Positions 15,059-23,583 of a stretch of DNA of 34,218 bases are shown here, in pieces; position 1 is the stretch's first letter; the number at the start of each line of letters is the position of its first letter. Made by a program: the position numbers and the translations under genes. This DNA is from Sphingobium scionense (GTDB lineage Bacteria; Pseudomonadota; Alphaproteobacteria; Sphingomonadales; Sphingomonadaceae), in the NCBI RefSeq assembly GCF_014197035.1, contig NZ_JACIEU010000037.1:1-34218 (forward strand), written 5' to 3'. A model generated the notes under the pieces. It saw only the letters and a program-made list of their open reading frames with translations, ran no database searches and was not told the DNA's origin.

Positions 15059-15327
15059 AACCCATAGAGCGCGCCGCCAGGGCCTTGTGCAGGTTGGATG
15101 GTCATCCGCAAGCGGGCGTATCGGACGCCGACATGCCCTGGGAAGACTATCTGCCTCAGGTTCGTGCCGTGCTGGAGGCGCTGCATGAACCGAGCGACTG
15201 GATGGCCGAGGCCGGGGCGGAACTGCTTCGCCATGTCGGTGCGGACGAGGGGGAACAGGGCTATCGCCAGGATGCGGCCGACATATGGCGCTATATGCTC
15301 GACTCGATGGTCAAGGATATTGGCTGA
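15055..15327 (+). CDS. Hypothetical 90-residue protein coupled to kdgK
   Basis: I do not recognise a named domain. The protein is small, soluble and acidic with several Trp (MPWEDYLPQVRAVLEAL, DWMAEAGAELL, ADIWRYMLDSM) and seems mostly helical. Its ATG overlaps the kdgK stop codon in an ATGA arrangement, so it is probably translated by coupling with kdgK. This supports a real gene, since coding would otherwise be unlikely to begin exactly there. The function is unknown. Confidence 0.7.
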   Translation: MKPIERAARALCRLDGHPQAGVSDADMPWEDYLPQVRAVLEALHEPSDWMAEAGAELLRHVGADEGEQGYRQDAADIWRYMLDSMVKDIG

Positions 15328-15392
15328 CGGGCAGGCATCGGACGGGGGGCGGAGACGTGGCCTGCCGTCCCGCCCTGTGCTAGCGCGCTGAC

Positions 15393-15986
15393 ATGACAAT
15401 CGGGGATGCTGCATCGACGGCCGGGCGCGACGAAGGGTCGGGCCGCCGCCGCCAGATATTGGAAATCGCCGCGCAGATATTTGCGCGCAAGGGCTATCGC
15501 GGCACGTCGATGCGCGACATTGGCGAACAGGCCGGGGTGCTGGGCGGATCGCTCTATCATCATATCAAGTCCAAGGACGCGCTGTTCGTCGAGCTGCATA
15601 ATGGCGCGCTGGACGCGGCCGAGGCGCGCATCACGGCGGCGGTCGCGGTGCAGGCCGATCCCTGGACACGGCTGGAGGCTGCCTGCGCCAGCCTGCTGGA
15701 TATCCAGTTGGCGGCGGATTCGCTGACCATGCCGATGATGAACGATTTCCGCGCCGTGCCGGATGGCGTGCGCGACCAGCTGGTGGCGCGCCGCGATCGG
15801 TTCGAGCAATTGTTTCGGGATCTGGTGGCGGCGCTGCCGCTGCCCGCGGACATCGACCGTTCGCTCTATCGCACGCTGCTGCTCAGCCAGCTCAATTCGG
15901 CGGCCGACTGGTATCGCGATGGCCGACTGACGCGGGCGCAGATCGCTGCGCAGATCGTCGCCATTTTTCGCCACGATCGGTTATAG
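15393..15986 (+). CDS. TetR/AcrR family transcriptional regulator
   Basis: A 197-residue repressor-type protein. The N-terminal helix-turn-helix (about 19-65) follows the TetR pattern: RRRQILEIAAQIFARKGYRGTSMRDIGEQAGVLGGSL in two halves, then YHHIKSKDALF. The C-terminal ligand-binding domain (66-197) is helical and poorly conserved, as usual. It is followed on the same strand by an acyl-CoA dehydrogenase gene about 100 bases away. Many TetR proteins of this sort sense acyl-CoA and control fatty-acid or related catabolism, so regulation of that neighbour is a reasonable inference. The ribosome site before ATG 15393 is weak. Confidence 0.85.
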   Translation: MTIGDAASTAGRDEGSGRRRQILEIAAQIFARKGYRGTSMRDIGEQAGVLGGSLYHHIKSKDALFVELHNGALDAAEARITAAVAVQADPWTRLEAACASLLDIQLAADSLTMPMMNDFRAVPDGVRDQLVARRDRFEQLFRDLVAALPLPADIDRSLYRTLLLSQLNSAADWYRDGRLTRAQIAAQIVAIFRHDRL

Positions 15987-16089
15987 TCGGGGTATCAGCG
16001 GGGCGTGTCGCAGCGGCAAGGATGCCGTGCGCGTTTGACTGTAACAGATGTTTGGTATAGCTGATCCGCAGCAATATTGGAGAGGTTCG

Positions 16090-17826
16090 ATGTACAGCTA
16101 TGTTCCGCCGATCGACGATTATCGCTTCCTGCTGAGCGAGGTGCTGGGCTTCGACCAGGCGATGGCGGAACTGAACAAGGATGTCGACGCCGACCTGGCC
16201 GTGACCGTGCTGGACGAGGCCGGGCGCATGTGCGCCGAGCGCCTGGCGCCGCTCAACCGCGAAGGCGACGAGCATGGCAGCCAGTTGATCGACGGCGCGG
16301 TGCGGACGCCGCCCGGCTTTGCCCAGGCCTATCGCGACTTTGCCGATGCCGGCTGGGCGGCGCTGTCGGCCGATCCCGACCATGGCGGGCAGGGGCTGCC
16401 CTTCATCCTGCAACTGTGGCTGGACGAGATGCTGTCGGCCGCCAACCTGTCCTTCGGCCTGTTCCCCGGCCTGACCCGCGGCGCGTGCGAGGCGATCGCC
16501 GCCCATGCCAGCGAGGCACTGAAGGCGGCCTATTTGACACGCATGGTGAGCGGCGAATGGACCGGCGCGATGGCGCTGACCGAGAGCAGCGCGGGCACCG
16601 ACCTCGCCCTGCTGAAGACCAAGGCCGAGCCGCAGGGCGATGGCCGCTATGCGGTGACCGGCACGAAGATATTCATCTCGTCGGGCGACCATGATTTTGG
16701 CGGCAATATCGTCCATCTGGTGCTGGCGCGCCTGCCCGATGCACCGGCCGGGGTGAAGGGGATCAGCCTGTTCCTAGTGCCCAAATTCCTGCCCGGCGCG
16801 GACGGTGCCTTCGACCAGCGCAACAGCATGTCGGTCGGCGCGCTGGAAAAGAAGATGGGCATCCATGCCCAGCCGACCTGCGTGATGAATTATGACGGCG
16901 CGACCGGCTGGCTGGTGGGCGAGGCGCATCGCGGCCTGGCCGCCATGTTCACGATGATGAATGCCGAGCGGTTGATGGTGGGCATTCAGGGGCTGGGCAT
17001 CGCTGGCGCTGCCTATCAGCAGGCGGCGGGCTATGCCAAGGAACGGCTGCAGGGCCGCAGCGCGGACAATGTGCGCGCGCCGGTGGCGATCATAGAACAT
17101 GCGGACGTTCGCCGGATGCTGCTCAATATCCGCAGCTTCGTGGAGGCCGGGCGCGCGCTGGCCGGCTGGACCGCGTTGCAGCATGACCGGTCGCAGCATC
17201 ATGCCGATGCCGGCGAACGGGCCAGGGCCGACGCGCTGGTGGCGCTGCTGACCCCGGTGGTGAAGGCGTCCTTCACCGATTTCGGCTTCGAAAGCGCGGT
17301 GCAGGCGCAGCAGGTCTTTGGCGGCCATGGCTACATCCGCGAATGGGGCATGGAACAATATGTGCGCGATGCGCGCATCGCCCAGATCTATGAAGGCACC
17401 AATGGCGTGCAGGCGGCCGACCTGGTTGGGCGCAAGCTGCCGCTCGCGGGCGGCGCGGTGGTCGAAGGCTATTTCGCGCTGATCGCGGCCGATGTGGAAG
17501 CGGCCGGCGGCAGCGTGATCGCGCGCAGCACCGGCACGGCGCTCGACGCGCTGCGCACGGCGACGGCGGCCTTGCAGGGCGCGGACACGGATGCGGCCGG
17601 CGCGGCGGCGGTCGATTATCTGCGCCTGTTTGCGTTGGTGTCGATGGGCTGGATGTGGACCCGGATGGCGCAGGCCGCCGCACAGGGCGACAGCCCGCTG
17701 CATCAGGCGAAGCGCAAGCTGGCCGACTATTTCGCGTTGCGCGTCCTGCCGCAGGCGCAGGGCCTGGCCGCCACGATCGCCGCCGGTGAAGCGTCGATCA
17801 TGGCGCTGGAGATCGACGGCTTCTAA
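16090..17826 (+). CDS. Acyl-CoA dehydrogenase, DmdC-like large type
   Basis: FAD-dependent enzyme that introduces a trans double bond between carbons 2 and 3 of an acyl-CoA, passing electrons to ETF. The 578-residue length and the extra C-terminal domain (about 465-570) match the large group that includes 3-methylmercaptopropionyl-CoA dehydrogenase. Signatures: MALTESSAGTDLALLKTKA (FAD/substrate site), GTKIFISSGDHD, and QVFGGHGYIREWGMEQYVRDARIA in two pieces, then QIYEGTNGVQA, whose Glu is the likely catalytic base. ATG 16090 follows GGAGAGGTTCG, a clear ribosome site; the frame from 16048 is less likely. The preceding TetR gene is its probable regulator. Whether the substrate is a fatty acyl-CoA or a thioether acyl-CoA cannot be decided here. 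Confidence 0.88.
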   Translation: MYSYVPPIDDYRFLLSEVLGFDQAMAELNKDVDADLAVTVLDEAGRMCAERLAPLNREGDEHGSQLIDGAVRTPPGFAQAYRDFADAGWAALSADPDHGGQGLPFILQLWLDEMLSAANLSFGLFPGLTRGACEAIAAHASEALKAAYLTRMVSGEWTGAMALTESSAGTDLALLKTKAEPQGDGRYAVTGTKIFISSGDHDFGGNIVHLVLARLPDAPAGVKGISLFLVPKFLPGADGAFDQRNSMSVGALEKKMGIHAQPTCVMNYDGATGWLVGEAHRGLAAMFTMMNAERLMVGIQGLGIAGAAYQQAAGYAKERLQGRSADNVRAPVAIIEHADVRRMLLNIRSFVEAGRALAGWTALQHDRSQHHADAGERARADALVALLTPVVKASFTDFGFESAVQAQQVFGGHGYIREWGMEQYVRDARIAQIYEGTNGVQAADLVGRKLPLAGGAVVEGYFALIAADVEAAGGSVIARSTGTALDALRTATAALQGADTDAAGAAAVDYLRLFALVSMGWMWTRMAQAAAQGDSPLHQAKRKLADYFALRVLPQAQGLAATIAAGEASIMALEIDGF

Positions 17827-18638
17827 TTGCGCACCATCAGCACGTCGCAGGGCGCGCCTTCGAGCAATTCGGAGGCGCGGCTGCCGATCAGCGCATGGAC
17901 GAAGCCGCTGCGACCATGGGCGCCCAGCACCAGCAGGTCGACATCGCGCTGTGCGATCAGGGTCGGCAGCACCTCGCCGGCACGTCCCTCGATCAGTTCG
18001 ACCTGGAACGGGCGGGCTTGGCCGGCCAGTTCCGGACGCGCAGCAAATTCGGCGCTTTCCCGTTCCGCTTCCGACCGGGCGAAGGCCAGGGTCTGGTCGG
18101 GATCGAGGCGGGACGGGAAGCCGCCATCATAGACATGGACCAGATCCAGTCGCGCCTTGGGAAACAGCATGGCCGTCATCTGCACGGCATGGAGCGAACA
18201 GTCGGAAAAGTCGGTCGCGATCAGGATGCGCCGATAGGGATGGCGCGGCCGTTCCTTGACCACCAGCACCGGTACGGGCGAACGCCGGACCAGATAGTCG
18301 ACCGCGGTGCCCAGAATGAAGTCGCCGACATGATTGTGCCGGGCCGGGCCAACGACGATCACCGCGCCGCCGCGTTCCTTGCCCAGTTCCGCGATGGTTT
18401 CTGGTGCGCGGCCCTGGATCAATACGGGTTCGACGGGCGTGGCGATGCCGTCTGTCAGTTTGGCGATGACCCGGCCAGCACGATCGGAGGCGCGGGCGAC
18501 ATCGGCGGCATTGCCCTTGTCCAGCGCATGGGCGACCAGCAATGTGCCGCCAAGGTCGGTCGCCAATTCGACGGCCCGGTCAAAGGCCCGATCGCTGCGG
18601 GCGGTCAGATCGGTGGCGATGAGGATTGTTGGCGGCAC
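17823..18638 (-). CDS. Tandem universal stress protein (two Usp domains)
   Basis: Cytosolic stress protein with two Usp folds. Domain 1 (about 3-131 of 271) begins PPTILIATDLT. Domain 2 (about 135-271) begins RRILIATDFSD and ends with the full ATP-binding signature GAHGRSGFVHALIGS. In domain 1 the equivalent GPARHNHVGDFILGT has Arg in place of the second Gly, so it may bind nucleotide poorly. I favour GTG at 18638 because GAGGGAG stands 6 bases before it; an ATG at 18644 touches that same sequence, and a longer frame begins at 18686. The stop overlaps the end of the convergent acyl-CoA dehydrogenase gene by four bases. Its position next to cydDC fits the usual association of Usp proteins with oxygen limitation. 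Confidence 0.88.
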   Translation of the reverse strand: MPPTILIATDLTARSDRAFDRAVELATDLGGTLLVAHALDKGNAADVARASDRAGRVIAKLTDGIATPVEPVLIQGRAPETIAELGKERGGAVIVVGPARHNHVGDFILGTAVDYLVRRSPVPVLVVKERPRHPYRRILIATDFSDCSLHAVQMTAMLFPKARLDLVHVYDGGFPSRLDPDQTLAFARSEAERESAEFAARPELAGQARPFQVELIEGRAGEVLPTLIAQRDVDLLVLGAHGRSGFVHALIGSRASELLEGAPCDVLMVRN

Positions 18639-18698
18639 GAACATCTCCCTCTTGTGTCGGGCGGTGGCTAAGCGCTTGCAAGACAAAGCCTATCATCC

Positions 18699-20324
18699 TC
18701 ACGCTGCGCTTGCCACTCCGGGTAGACCCTGGCCCGGCTGGGGGGCGATGGCCGACACCGGCACCTGTCGGTCGGTCAGCGTGAGTGGCGCGGGGCGGTG
18801 CGAAATCAGGATAAGGCCGGTGCCGGTCCGGTCGAGCCAGATGCGCAGCCGACTGATCAGCAGCGCCTCGGTCGCGGCGTCCAGCCCCTCGGTCGGCTCG
18901 TCCAGCAACAGCCAGGGACGGCCGGTCAGCAGCGCACGCGCCAGCGACAGCCGCTTGCGTTCGCCGCCCGACAAAGTGCCGCCGGCTTCGCCCAGCCGAT
19001 AGTCGATCCCGCCGGGCAGGCTGGCGATGCGCTGGTCGAGGCAGGCGACATGCAGGGCATCGGCCATATCGGCCGCATCGATGCCGGGCCGGGCGAGGCG
19101 CAGGTTGTCGGCGATGCTGCCGGCCAGCATCGGCGCGTCCTGGGGCGAGAGGGCGAACTGGTCGCGCAGTTCCGTTCCAGAGCAGGCCGGCAAGGGATGG
19201 CCACCAAGCGCGACATCGGCCGTGACCGGACGCAGCCCGGCCAGTCCCTCCGCAAGCAGGCTCTTGCCCGAACCGGAGCGGCCGGTGACGGCGACCCGCG
19301 CACCGGGGGGCAATTCGACGGCGCCCAATCGGATGGCCTGGGCCGTCGCAGCGGACGGCGCAGGCGCATCGTCCAGCGGCAGCGCATCGAGCGCGGCCAG
19401 CCGGGCGAGGCCGGCATCGACGCTGGCCTGGCGGAAGGCGGTGCGCGACAGCCCGGCCATCGCCTCCACCGCGCCGGCGCTGGCCAGCAAGGCGAGCGCG
19501 ACCAGCGGCGCGGGGGCATGGGCGCCGAGCAGCACCAGCATGACCGCCAGTGCGCTATAGGCCGCGAGCAGGGCGGCCTGCACGCCTTCACCGATGAACA
19601 GGCGGGCGCGGGCCTGATCGAGCCGGCTGGTGAGCGGTGCCAGTTCGGCCATCACCCGATCGCCCAGCCCATAGGCCGCGATTTCCGCGCGGGCGCTGGC
19701 CAGTTCGACATAGCGGGCGCGCAGCGCGCCGAGCGCGTCGGCAGCCTGTTGCGTGGGGGCTTCGGTCAGGCGGCGGGCAAGGATGCGCAGCAAGAGCGGC
19801 AGGGCGGCGAGCATGACCGCCAGCAGCAGGGCTGACAGCCAGCTGCCGCTCGCCGCCAGCATCACGCCCGCCAGCGCGGCCATGAATCCGGCGATCCGGC
19901 TGGGGCGGCGCACGACCAGATCTTCCAGCGCGTCGATGTCGCCGGTCAGTCGCGCGGCGGCGTCGCCGCTCGACAGGGGCAGGGCGGTGCGGCTGTCCTG
20001 CGCGGCAAGGCGCGCGAACAGGCTGGCGCGCAGGCCGCCCATGGCTTCGAGCGCGGCGCGATGCGACCAGAGCCGTTCGCCATAGCGCGAGACGGTGCGC
20101 AATATGGCGAGCAGCCGGATCGCGGCGCTGGGCACCAGATAGTTGAACGCCTGCACCGCGACCGTGCCCGCCGCGCCGGCCATGGCGGCGGCGGTCAGGA
20201 ACCAGCCTGCCAGCGCCAGCAGGGCAATGCCGGCCAGCGCCGCGACCACGGCGCACAGCGTCGCGCGGCGCAGCAGCGTGGCGGAGCCCGTCGCCTTGTC
20301 GAGGGCGATCCGGATCGGGTTCAC
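18699..20324 (-). CDS. cydC: Cytochrome bd biogenesis ABC exporter, CydC subunit
   Basis: Half of the CydDC heterodimer, an ABC exporter in the inner membrane needed to assemble cytochrome bd; reported cargoes include thiols and heme. The N-terminal part (about 20-290) has six hydrophobic segments. The ATPase domain has Walker A GRSGSGKS (348-355), signature LSGGE (448-452), Walker B WLLLDEPTEGLD and the switch His in ILISHRP. Start: GTG 20324 overlaps the cydD stop as GTGA, with GGAGGTGAT upstream. The 541-residue length is a little short of E. coli CydC. A longer in-frame extension upstream to 20468 lies within cydD and is not credible. Confidence 0.9.
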   Translation of the reverse strand: MNPIRIALDKATGSATLLRRATLCAVVAALAGIALLALAGWFLTAAAMAGAAGTVAVQAFNYLVPSAAIRLLAILRTVSRYGERLWSHRAALEAMGGLRASLFARLAAQDSRTALPLSSGDAAARLTGDIDALEDLVVRRPSRIAGFMAALAGVMLAASGSWLSALLLAVMLAALPLLLRILARRLTEAPTQQAADALGALRARYVELASARAEIAAYGLGDRVMAELAPLTSRLDQARARLFIGEGVQAALLAAYSALAVMLVLLGAHAPAPLVALALLASAGAVEAMAGLSRTAFRQASVDAGLARLAALDALPLDDAPAPSAATAQAIRLGAVELPPGARVAVTGRSGSGKSLLAEGLAGLRPVTADVALGGHPLPACSGTELRDQFALSPQDAPMLAGSIADNLRLARPGIDAADMADALHVACLDQRIASLPGGIDYRLGEAGGTLSGGERKRLSLARALLTGRPWLLLDEPTEGLDAATEALLISRLRIWLDRTGTGLILISHRPAPLTLTDRQVPVSAIAPQPGQGLPGVASAA

Positions 20325-21835
20325 AGCATCACCTCCATCCGCGCGGCGGCGGTCAGGCGATGATCGTGGGTGGCGACCAGGATCGCCCGCTCGGCCGACA
20401 AGGCGACCAGCAGGGCGATGATGTCGGCGGCGCTCTCCGCATCCAGATCGGCCGTCGGTTCGTCGCACAGCAGAACGGGCCGTTCGGACAGGATGGCGCG
20501 GGCGAGGCCGATGCGCCGCCGTTCGCCGCCCGACAGGCCGGCGCCCTGATGATCGATGGGCAGGTCCAGTCCCTCCGGCCGCGCGGCCAGCATGGGCGTC
20601 AAGCCGACACGCGCGGCGACCTGCGCGATTTCGGCCCGGTCGGCATCGGGGCGGGCGAGGGCGATATTGTCGGCCAGGCTGCCGGGCAGCAGCAGCGGGC
20701 GCTGGGCCGCCCAGGCGATGCGCGCGGGATCGACAGGCGTGCGTTCGCCCGAGGCCGGATCAATCTGTCCGGCGATCGCGGCGAGCATGCTGGTCTTGCC
20801 GCTGCCGGTCGGGCCGGTGAGGGCGATCAGGTCATGGGCCTTGAGCGTCAGGCTGACCGGGCCGATCCCTGAGCCGATGCCGATCCGCAAATCCCTGAGA
20901 TGGAGGCCATCGAACGGGGGGCTGGCAGGATGCGGCGCGACCTCCGCTTCCGGCAGGGCGGCGGCGATCGCCTTGTCCGCCGCTTCGCCCATCTGCTTGT
21001 CATGATAGGCGGCGGCCAGGCGGCGCATCGGCAGATAGAATTCCGGCGCCAGCGCCAGCGCGAACAGCGCGGCGCGCAGGTCGAGCGCTTCGGGCGCGGG
21101 AAAGGGCAGCAGCCCAAGCAGCGCAAAACCGCAATAGACGGCGACCAGCGCCACCGAGAGCGCCGCGAAAAATTCCAGCACGGCACCCGACAGGAAGGCG
21201 ACGCGCAGTACCGCCCCGGTGCGGGCCGCCACCTCCTGCGCGGCGCCCGCCACCTGCCGGCTGATCCGCGCCTGCGCACCATGGTGACGGATCAGCGGCA
21301 GCGCGCGCAGCCGGTCGACGAACAGGCCCGACAATTCGGCCAGCGCCGCCAGTTGCCGCTCCGCCGCCGCGCGCGCGGCCGTGCCCGCCAGCACCATGCC
21401 GAAGGCGAAGGGGATCAAGGTCGCCAGCATGATCGCGGCCGAAACCCAGCTTGCGGTCGCGACGATCACCGCGACCAGCAGTGGCCCCAGCGCCGCCGCC
21501 TTGCGGATCGGCAGGAAGCGGGCGCCATGCGCCTCGATCGCGGCGAGATGGTCGATCGCCAGCGTGGCATTCTCGCCCGCCAGCAGTGGCCGGGCCAGCC
21601 GCCCGCCGAGCAACCGGGGCAGCAGCGCGGATCGCCGCGCGGCGACGATGCGTTGGGCCGACCGGATCGCCTGGACATGGGCCAGCATCAGCCCGGCCGC
21701 GCGCACCAGCCCGCCGGCCAGGAGCAGCAGCGGCGCCAGCCAGCCGATCGCGACGCCATCGGCCAGTGCGCTGACGCCCTGCGCCAGTCCGGCCGCGAAC
21801 AGTGCAGCGCCGATGATGTCGATAACCCAACCCAT
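20321..21835 (-). CDS. cydD: Cytochrome bd biogenesis ABC exporter, CydD subunit
   Basis: Partner of CydC. Six transmembrane segments fill about 1-270 (for example WLAPLLLLAGGLVRAAGLML). The ATPase domain has Walker A GPTGSGKT (341-348), signature LSGGE (434-438), Walker B VLLCDEPTADLD (about 454-465) and ATHDHR. At 504 residues it is clearly shorter than E. coli CydD (588), with a shortened N-terminus and linker. It is the first gene of the cydDC unit and is divergent from cydA across 143 bases that hold the FNR-like box. The gene pair is translationally coupled. Both subunits are Ala/Leu/Arg rich, so identification of which is D or C rests on gene order and on CydD-like features such as ALALAPEFYLPMRRL. 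Confidence 0.9.
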   Translation of the reverse strand: MGWVIDIIGAALFAAGLAQGVSALADGVAIGWLAPLLLLAGGLVRAAGLMLAHVQAIRSAQRIVAARRSALLPRLLGGRLARPLLAGENATLAIDHLAAIEAHGARFLPIRKAAALGPLLVAVIVATASWVSAAIMLATLIPFAFGMVLAGTAARAAAERQLAALAELSGLFVDRLRALPLIRHHGAQARISRQVAGAAQEVAARTGAVLRVAFLSGAVLEFFAALSVALVAVYCGFALLGLLPFPAPEALDLRAALFALALAPEFYLPMRRLAAAYHDKQMGEAADKAIAAALPEAEVAPHPASPPFDGLHLRDLRIGIGSGIGPVSLTLKAHDLIALTGPTGSGKTSMLAAIAGQIDPASGERTPVDPARIAWAAQRPLLLPGSLADNIALARPDADRAEIAQVAARVGLTPMLAARPEGLDLPIDHQGAGLSGGERRRIGLARAILSERPVLLCDEPTADLDAESAADIIALLVALSAERAILVATHDHRLTAAARMEVML

Positions 21836-21899
21836 GCCTGCGGTTTTCCCTAGCTAGACCTTGTGTCCCATTCATTTAGATTTGGCGACAGAATATAAT

Positions 21900-21913
21900 T
21901 TGATCTGTCTCAA
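21900..21913 (+). promoter_or_regulatory. FNR-type box in the cydD/cydA divergent promoter region
   Basis: TTGAT-CTGT-CTCAA matches the FNR consensus TTGAT-N4-ATCAA at 9 of 10 conserved bases. Its centre is near 21906.5. A -10-like CATATT at 21934-21939 would put the start of transcription near 21947, giving a class II activator position close to -41.5 for cydA. The FNR box overlaps an additional inverted repeat, GACAGA-N11-TCTGTC (21887-21909). Confidence 0.7.
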
Positions 21914-21978
21914 TGATGTAGCGCCGTCTCGTCCATATTTCGCCAGCCAACTTGGTTCAGGGAAGAAAGGGGGTCGCG

Positions 21979-23559
21979 ATGATAAGCATGGCCGTCGTTG
22001 AATTATCCAGGCTGCAATTCGCTCTCACAGCTTTATATCATTTCCTGTTCGTGCCCCTGACGCTGGGCCTTTCCTTCATGCTCGTCATCATGGAAAGCGT
22101 CTATGTCATGACGGACCGCCCGATCTGGCGGGATATCACCCGCTTCTGGGGCAAGCTGTTCGGGATCAACTTCGTCCTTGGCGTGGCCACCGGCCTCACC
22201 ATGGAGTTCGAATTCGGCACCAACTGGGCCTATTATTCGCACTATGTCGGCGACATATTTGGCGCGCCGCTGGCGATCGAGGGCCTGATGGCCTTCTTCC
22301 TGGAGGCGACCTTCGTCGGCCTCATGTTCTTTGGCTGGGATCGCCTGTCGAAGCGCGGCCATCTGCTTACCACCTTCATGGTGGCACTGGGGTCGAACCT
22401 GTCGGCGCTGTGGATTCTGGTCGCCAATGGCTGGATGCAGCATCCCATAGGCGCGACCTTCAACCCGGAAACGATGCGGATGGAAGTGACCGACTTCATG
22501 GCGGTGATCTTCAATCCGGTCGCCCAGGCGAAGTTCGTCCACACCGTCAGCGCGGGCTATGTCTGCGCCAGCGTCTTCGTGCTGGGCGTGTCGGCTTATT
22601 ATCTGCTCAAGGGCAAGCATATCGCCATCGCCAAGCGCTCCTTCACCGTCGCGGCCGCCTTTGGCCTTGCCGCGTCGCTGTCGGTCGTCGTGCTGGGTGA
22701 CGAAAGCGGCTATGCGCTGACCGAGAACCAGAAGATGAAGCTCGCCGCGATCGAGGGCATGTGGCAGACCGAGCCTGCACCGGCCGGCCTGACCCTGTTC
22801 GGCCTGCCGTCCAACAGCGGGCGCGAGACCACGCATGAGATCAAGGTGCCTTATGTGCTGGGCCTCATCTCCACCCGCAGCCTGACCGGCGAAGTCACCG
22901 GCATCAACCAACTGGTCGACACCGCCAAGGTGCGGATCGCCGCCGGCATCATCGCCTATGATGCGGTCGAGACGCTGAAGGTCGATCGCAACGATCTGGT
23001 CGCGCGCGAGGCGTTCGAGCGAAACAAGGCGGATCTGGGCTATGCCCTGCTGCTGAAGCGCTTCATCGCCGACCCGCGCCAGGCCGATGCCGCGACGATC
23101 GAGAAGGCGGCCTGGAGCACCGTGCCCAATGTGCCGGCGATCTTCTGGATGTTCCGCATCATGGCGGGGCTGGGCTTTGCCTTCATCGCCTTCTTCGCGA
23201 CCGCCTTTGCCTTCTCGTCGATGCGGCGGTTCGATGCGCGCTGGTTCCTCAAGCTCGCCCTGTTCATGATGCCGATGCCCTGGATCGCGATCGAGGTCGG
23301 TTGGGCCGTGGCGGAAATCGGGCGCCAGCCCTGGGCGGTGGACGGCGTGCTGCCGACCTTCCTCGCCGCCTCCAGCCTGACGGTGCCGCAATTGTGGACC
23401 ACCATCATCGGCTTCACCCTGCTCTACGGTATCCTGGCAGTGATCGAGGTGAAGCTGATGCTCGCCACCATCGCCAAGGGGCCGGAACGCTATGTCCCCT
23501 GGCGGCCTGACAGCCCCGCCGAGCCGGCGCCCGATTTCCGCGCCGTGCCCGCCGAATGA
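21979..23559 (+). CDS. cydA: Cytochrome bd ubiquinol oxidase subunit I
   Basis: Catalytic subunit of the high-affinity quinol oxidase, oxidising ubiquinol and reducing oxygen with hemes b558, b595 and d. It is of the long Q-loop, E. coli-like form: VELSRLQFALTALYHFLFVP (His21, heme ligand), FGTNWAYYSHYVGDIFGAPL, IEGLMAFFLEATF with the two proton-path Glu, KFVHT (heme ligand His), KMKLAAIEGMW with the quinone-site Lys and Glu, and GRQPWAV near heme d. Nine transmembrane segments are expected. ATG 21979 has AAGGGGG 6 to 9 bases upstream; the frame from 21952 is less well placed. It is 526 residues, as in E. coli. It leads the cydABX operon and is activated, by inference, through the FNR box. 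Confidence 0.95.
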   Translation: MISMAVVELSRLQFALTALYHFLFVPLTLGLSFMLVIMESVYVMTDRPIWRDITRFWGKLFGINFVLGVATGLTMEFEFGTNWAYYSHYVGDIFGAPLAIEGLMAFFLEATFVGLMFFGWDRLSKRGHLLTTFMVALGSNLSALWILVANGWMQHPIGATFNPETMRMEVTDFMAVIFNPVAQAKFVHTVSAGYVCASVFVLGVSAYYLLKGKHIAIAKRSFTVAAAFGLAASLSVVVLGDESGYALTENQKMKLAAIEGMWQTEPAPAGLTLFGLPSNSGRETTHEIKVPYVLGLISTRSLTGEVTGINQLVDTAKVRIAAGIIAYDAVETLKVDRNDLVAREAFERNKADLGYALLLKRFIADPRQADAATIEKAAWSTVPNVPAIFWMFRIMAGLGFAFIAFFATAFAFSSMRRFDARWFLKLALFMMPMPWIAIEVGWAVAEIGRQPWAVDGVLPTFLAASSLTVPQLWTTIIGFTLLYGILAVIEVKLMLATIAKGPERYVPWRPDSPAEPAPDFRAVPAE

Positions 23560-23583
23560 CGCCCGCCAACCGGAGTTAGGACA

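Noticed and set aside
22033..23391. A 452-codon minus-strand frame
   Set aside because: Antisense to cydA, whose residues match the E. coli subunit across the whole length.
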